A DNA stretch of 64,000 nucleotides from Streptomyces sp. NRRL B-1140. Its GTDB lineage: Bacteria > Actinomycetota > Actinomycetes > Streptomycetales > Streptomycetaceae. Under the pieces are notes generated by a model. It made no database searches. It saw nothing but the letters and a program-made list of their open reading frames with translations, and was not told the origin of the DNA. Both the position numbers and the translations under genes were made by a program. Shown here piece after piece: positions 60,709 to 64,000 of this stretch (position 1 is the stretch's first letter; each line of letters starts with the position of its first letter). The stretch spans positions 1 to 64,000 of the forward strand of contig NZ_LGEA01000098.1 in assembly GCF_001280065.1 (NCBI RefSeq), read 5' to 3'.

Positions 60709-61113
60709 CTACCCGAGTCCTTCGCGACGGCGGGCATCTTTGATCTCGCGGAGCCTGGCAGCCGTCGTCGGGGTCCACTCCCTCCTCTGCCCAGCGGCAC
60801 GGAGGGCTTCTCCCACCTCGCTGAGCTTCACGGAGGACAACACGCCCGCCCGCTCGATCAGGTCGTCCCGGGCCACGGTGGTCAGCCATGTGCACGGAGT
60901 GAAGCCCGGACGCGGGAACGCGAACCGCAGCACGCCTTCGAAGGGCAGTCCTTCCGGGGCTCCTACGGCCACTTCAACGCCCAGGCCGCTCATGTCGACG
61001 CCCGCCGGCGCAACGACCTGCATCGCCCGGAACCCGGATGACTCCTCGTCCGAGAGCAGCACGACCGGGCGTCGCTCATCGAAGTCGGCCCACCAGACCT
61101 CACCGCGTTGCAT
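60709..61113 (-). CDS. MazF/PemK-family toxin-like protein without visible antitoxin
   Basis: A 134-aa protein whose N-terminus (MQRGEVWWADFDERRPVVLL) is the MazF/PemK signature of mRNA-cleaving toxins. The C-terminal part is longer than in standalone MazF and is basic. The ATG at 61113 has a perfect AGGAGG 5 bases upstream. No antitoxin-like frame is found on either side, so it may be an orphan or pair with a distant partner. It sits between the flavoprotein gene and the acyl-CoA synthetase gene. Confidence 0.82.
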   Translation of the reverse strand: MQRGEVWWADFDERRPVVLLSDEESSGFRAMQVVAPAGVDMSGLGVEVAVGAPEGLPFEGVLRFAFPRPGFTPCTWLTTVARDDLIERAGVLSSVKLSEVGEALRAAGQRREWTPTTAARLREIKDARRREGLG

Positions 61114-61252
61114 GTGTCCTCCTGGCACGAGACCGTGGGCGAACGCTGCGTGCCCCGTGCGGGACACGGAAGGAACGCAGGATCACGACCGGAGGCCGCA
61201 TCCCTCATCACTCCAGCGTGCCACAGCCAACTTGGCACGCTCCGGGCCATTC

Positions 61253-61267
61253 CTGACGTCGCATCAG
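61253..61267. promoter_or_regulatory. CTGAC-N5-GTCAG operator (site J, one mismatch)
   Basis: CTGACGTCGCATCAG, one base off in the right half, with its centre 25 bp upstream of that of site K. Confidence 0.5.
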
Positions 61268-61277
61268 TTCGGATAAT

Positions 61278-61292
61278 CTGACAGAGCGTCAG
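61278..61292. promoter_or_regulatory. CTGAC-N5-GTCAG operator (site K)
   Basis: CTGACAGAGCGTCAG, perfect half sites, 33 bases upstream of the acyl-CoA synthetase ATG. Confidence 0.72.
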
Positions 61293-61325
61293 TTAGCGGC
61301 TGTCTCACAGGAGCGGGCGGAAACG

Positions 61326-63551
61326 ATGCTTGGATCGACCCACGGCACCCTCACCACCGACTCCCGCCGGACCCGGGCCATCGCCTGTGGCGAGCGGTCC
61401 GGGCCCGTCGTGCACGGCAGGCCGGCCCAGGCGGGCGACCTCGACGTCAGCGGACGGCCGCTGCACGCGGGCGTACCCGACCTGGACCGCTTCTTCCGCC
61501 CACGGTCCGTCGCCGTGATCGGCGCCTCGGACGCCGAGGGCCGCCCGAACACCGGCATCACGCGGCAACTGGCGGACTGGGCGGAGCGGGTCGGCGCCCG
61601 GCTGTACCCGGTGCATCCCAGCCGGCCTGCCGTCTTCGGCATCCCCTGCTCCCCTTCCGTCGCCGGTCTGCCCGAACAGGTCGATCTGGCCGTGGTGCTG
61701 GTCGGCGACCCCCTGCCGGTGATCGAGGAACTGGCCGAGGCCAAAGCCCGGTTCGCGGTCGTGTTCGCGTCCGGGTTCGCGGAGACCGGGCCGCAGGGCG
61801 AGGCCGCCCAGCGGCGACTGGCCGCCGCCGTCGAGCAGTCCGGGATGCGGTTGCTGGGTCCCAACACCAACCTCAACGCCTTCGAGCGGTTCCGCGACGA
61901 CCTCCAAGGCCCGGCGATCGCGCTGATCACCCAGTCCGGCCACCAGGGCCGCCCCCTCTTCGCCCTGCAGGAACTCGGCATCCGCCTCTCCCACTGGGCC
62001 CCCACCGGCAACGAGGCCGACCTGGACAGCGCCGACTTCCTGTCCTACTTCGCCGAGCAGCCCGAGGTCGGCGCCATCGCCTGCTACCTCGAAGGGCTGA
62101 AGGACGGCCGCTCCTTCCTGCTCGCCGCCGACCGGGCCGCCCGGCGCAAAGTCCCGGTCGTCGCCGTCAAGGTGGGCCGTACCGAGACCGGCGCCCGCAC
62201 CGCCGCCTCCCACACCGGCCGACTGACCGGCGCGGACGCGGTGGTGGACGCGGCGCTGCGCCAGTACGGCGTGATCCGCGTCGACGGCCTCGACGAACTC
62301 CAGGACACCGCGGCCCTCCTGGCCCGGGCCCGGCCGCCGCGCGCCGACGGGGTCGTCGTCTACTCCATCTCGGGCGGCACGGGCGCCCACGTCGCGGACC
62401 TCGCGACCGGGGCGGGCCTGAGCCTGCCGGTCCTGTCCGAGGCCAAGCAGGCCGAACTGCACCAGTGGATCCCCGCGTACCTGTCCGTCGCCAACCCCGT
62501 CGACAACGGCGGCCATCCGGTCGGGGACGAACGCGGGCGGAAGATCATCGACGCGATCCTCGACGACCCTGAAGTGGGCGTCCTGATCTGCCCGGTGACC
62601 GGGCCGTTCCCGCCGCTCAGCGACCGGCTCGTCCGGGACCTGGTGGACGCGGCCGAGCAGACCGACAAGCTGGTGTGCGTGGTGTGGGGCTCGCCCGTCG
62701 GCACCGAGCCCGCCTACCGCGAGGTGCTGCTGGGCTCCTCGCGCGTGGCCACCTTCCGCACGGTCGGCAACTGCCTCACCGCCGTCCGCGCCCACCTCGC
62801 CCACCACCGCTTCACGGCCGCCTACCGCTCCCCCTTCGACGAGGCCCCGCGCACCCTCTCGCCGTCCTACCGCAAGGCGCAGGCGCTGATGCAGCCCGGC
62901 CGGCAGCTCAGCGAGCACGCGGCGAAGCAGCTGCTGCGGGCGTACGGCATCCGCGTACCGCGCGAGCAGCTGGTGACCAGTGCGGCGGCGGCCGTGCGCG
63001 CGGCCGGGCTCGTGGGCTACCCGGTGGTGATGAAGGCCTCCGGCGCCCGCATCGCCCACAAGACCGAGCTGGGCCTGGTGAAGATCGGGCTGACCTCGGC
63101 CAGCCAGGTCCGCGACGCGTACCGGGAGCTGACCGACATCGCCCGCTACGAGGACGTCGCCCTGGACGGTGTCCTGGTGTGCCAGATGGTCGAACAGGGC
63201 GTGGAGATGGTCGTCGGCGTCGCCCACGACGACCTGTTCGGCCCGACCGTGACCGTGGGGCTCGGCGGTGTCCTCGTCGAGGTGCTGCGCGACACCGCCG
63301 TAGGGGTGCCGCCCTTCGGGGAGGAGCAGGCGCGGGACATGCTCGCCGGGCTGCGCGGGCGGGCCCTGCTCGACGGGGTCCGGGGGCGGCCGCCGGCCGA
63401 TCTGGACGCGCTGGTCGAGGTGGTCCTGCGGGTGCAGCGCATGGCCCTGGAACTCGGTGACCGGCTGGCGGAACTGGAGATCAATCCGCTGATGGTCCTG
63501 CCGCAGGGGCAGGGTGCCGTGGCGCTGGACGCGCTGGCGGTGTGCCGCTGA
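61326..63551 (+). CDS. ADP-forming acetate/acyl-CoA ligase family protein
   Basis: A 741-aa fusion of the alpha and beta parts of ADP-forming acyl-CoA synthetases. The N-terminus has a CoA-binding Rossmann domain (FFRPRSVAVIGASD), two ligase-CoA flavodoxin-like domains follow, with the likely phospho-histidine in AASHTGRLTGAD, and the C-terminal ~220 residues form an ATP-grasp domain (GYPVVMKASGARIAHKTELG; ELEINPLMVLP). These enzymes make or use an acyl-CoA with ATP/ADP. The ATG at 61326 has GGAG-type sequence upstream. Two CTGAC palindromes precede it, and an enoyl-CoA hydratase gene overlaps its stop, forming an operon. Confidence 0.92.
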   Translation: MLGSTHGTLTTDSRRTRAIACGERSGPVVHGRPAQAGDLDVSGRPLHAGVPDLDRFFRPRSVAVIGASDAEGRPNTGITRQLADWAERVGARLYPVHPSRPAVFGIPCSPSVAGLPEQVDLAVVLVGDPLPVIEELAEAKARFAVVFASGFAETGPQGEAAQRRLAAAVEQSGMRLLGPNTNLNAFERFRDDLQGPAIALITQSGHQGRPLFALQELGIRLSHWAPTGNEADLDSADFLSYFAEQPEVGAIACYLEGLKDGRSFLLAADRAARRKVPVVAVKVGRTETGARTAASHTGRLTGADAVVDAALRQYGVIRVDGLDELQDTAALLARARPPRADGVVVYSISGGTGAHVADLATGAGLSLPVLSEAKQAELHQWIPAYLSVANPVDNGGHPVGDERGRKIIDAILDDPEVGVLICPVTGPFPPLSDRLVRDLVDAAEQTDKLVCVVWGSPVGTEPAYREVLLGSSRVATFRTVGNCLTAVRAHLAHHRFTAAYRSPFDEAPRTLSPSYRKAQALMQPGRQLSEHAAKQLLRAYGIRVPREQLVTSAAAAVRAAGLVGYPVVMKASGARIAHKTELGLVKIGLTSASQVRDAYRELTDIARYEDVALDGVLVCQMVEQGVEMVVGVAHDDLFGPTVTVGLGGVLVEVLRDTAVGVPPFGEEQARDMLAGLRGRALLDGVRGRPPADLDALVEVVLRVQRMALELGDRLAELEINPLMVLPQGQGAVALDALAVCR

Positions 63552-64000
63552 TGACGGAGCCCGAGCTGGTGCACTCGACCGGCGGCCACGTCCTCTCGCT
63601 CACCCTCAACCGGCCCGAGCGTCTCAACGCCCTCACGCCCGGGCAGCGGGAGGACATCGTCCGGCTGCTGGCGGAGGCGTCGGCCACGGCGGAGGTGCGG
63701 GCGGTCGTGATCACGGGAGCGGGGCGCGGTTTCTGCTCCGGAGCGGACCTCCGGGGCTCGGGCGCACCCGGCGAACGCCTCGCGGGCGACGTCGCACGCA
63801 TGCTGCGCACCGGTGCCCAGCGTCTGATCGCCGCCGTGCTCGACTGCGAGAAGCCGGTGATCGCGGCCGTGAACGGCACGGCGGCCGGCCTCGGCGCGCA
63901 CCTCGCGTTCGCCTGCGACCTGGTCATCGCGGCCGAATCCGCCCGCTTCACCGAGGTGTTCGTGCGTCGCGGCCTGGTCCCCGACGGTGGCGGCTCCTAT
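63551..64000 (+). CDS. Enoyl-CoA hydratase/isomerase, N-terminal part (runs off the right edge)
   Basis: The first 150 residues of a crotonase-fold protein. Signs are LTLNRPERLNALTPGQRED, the oxyanion-hole GAGRGFCSGADLRG and NGTAAGLGAHLAFACDL, and the active-site region FTEVFVRRGLVPDGGGS, which resembles PaaG-type isomerases and hydratases. The ATG at 63551 shares one base with the synthetase stop (TGATG), so the two are co-translated. The C-terminal ~100 residues are beyond the window. Confidence 0.93.
   Translation, partial: MTEPELVHSTGGHVLSLTLNRPERLNALTPGQREDIVRLLAEASATAEVRAVVITGAGRGFCSGADLRGSGAPGERLAGDVARMLRTGAQRLIAAVLDCEKPVIAAVNGTAAGLGAHLAFACDLVIAAESARFTEVFVRRGLVPDGGGSY

Overview
The window is high-GC actinobacterial DNA, almost certainly from a Streptomyces chromosome. 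The evidence is frequent GTG starts, strong GC bias at third codon positions, and an afsR-afsS-afsK regulatory set whose kinase has the same length (799 aa) as the AfsK I know from S. coelicolor. No rRNA, tRNA, CRISPR array or insertion sequence was seen.

Region 1 (1-25.7 kb) is the starting end of a modular type I polyketide cluster. A 3094-aa PKS carries a KSQ loading module (active-site Cys replaced by Gln), a methylmalonyl-type AT, an ACP and a fully reducing malonyl module. The next PKS gene runs off the left edge. Beside it lie a flavin reductase, a PimR-like SARP/cyclase/ATPase regulator, three translationally coupled LAL-type regulators (the middle one without a DNA-binding domain), a small divergent LuxR-type protein and a lone sensor kinase.

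Region 2 (25.7-26.35 kb) is a scar. The 3' ends of two divergently transcribed genes (an endonuclease/phosphatase family gene and a deazaflavin nitroreductase-like gene) are joined head to head with both 5' halves missing, and the kinase reading frame runs into this debris. It probably marks the edge of the polyketide cluster.

Region 3 (26.35-64 kb) is a mosaic of acyl-CoA, oxidoreductase and hydrolase genes around afsR, afsS and afsK. The main finding is a 15-bp palindrome, CTGAC-N5-GTCAG with the usual centre GGNNC. It occurs 11 times here, always just upstream of such genes: SDR, two LLM oxidoreductase operons with amidohydrolases, a FadD3-like ligase, two SCP-x-like thiolases, an acyl-CoA dehydrogenase, a DoxX/DUF35 operon, and an ADP-forming acyl-CoA synthetase with an enoyl-CoA hydratase. 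Together they look like a dispersed regulon for degrading an unknown bulky carboxylic acid through CoA thioesters, in a manner resembling steroid side-chain or ring catabolism. A TetR gene at 51.2 kb is one candidate regulator, without direct proof.

The AfsR homologue is followed by an AfsS-like protein made of four 12-residue repeats. Its promoter carries 11-bp-spaced direct repeats placed as expected for AfsR binding. AfsK lies about 7.7 kb away, separated by a VapBC pair and part of the acyl-CoA gene set. Other items are two secreted beta-rich proteins, an atypical response regulator lacking its phosphoacceptor Asp, a MazF-like toxin without a visible antitoxin, and housekeeping genes (two VOC/GNAT types, a CYTH protein, a PNPOx family oxidase).
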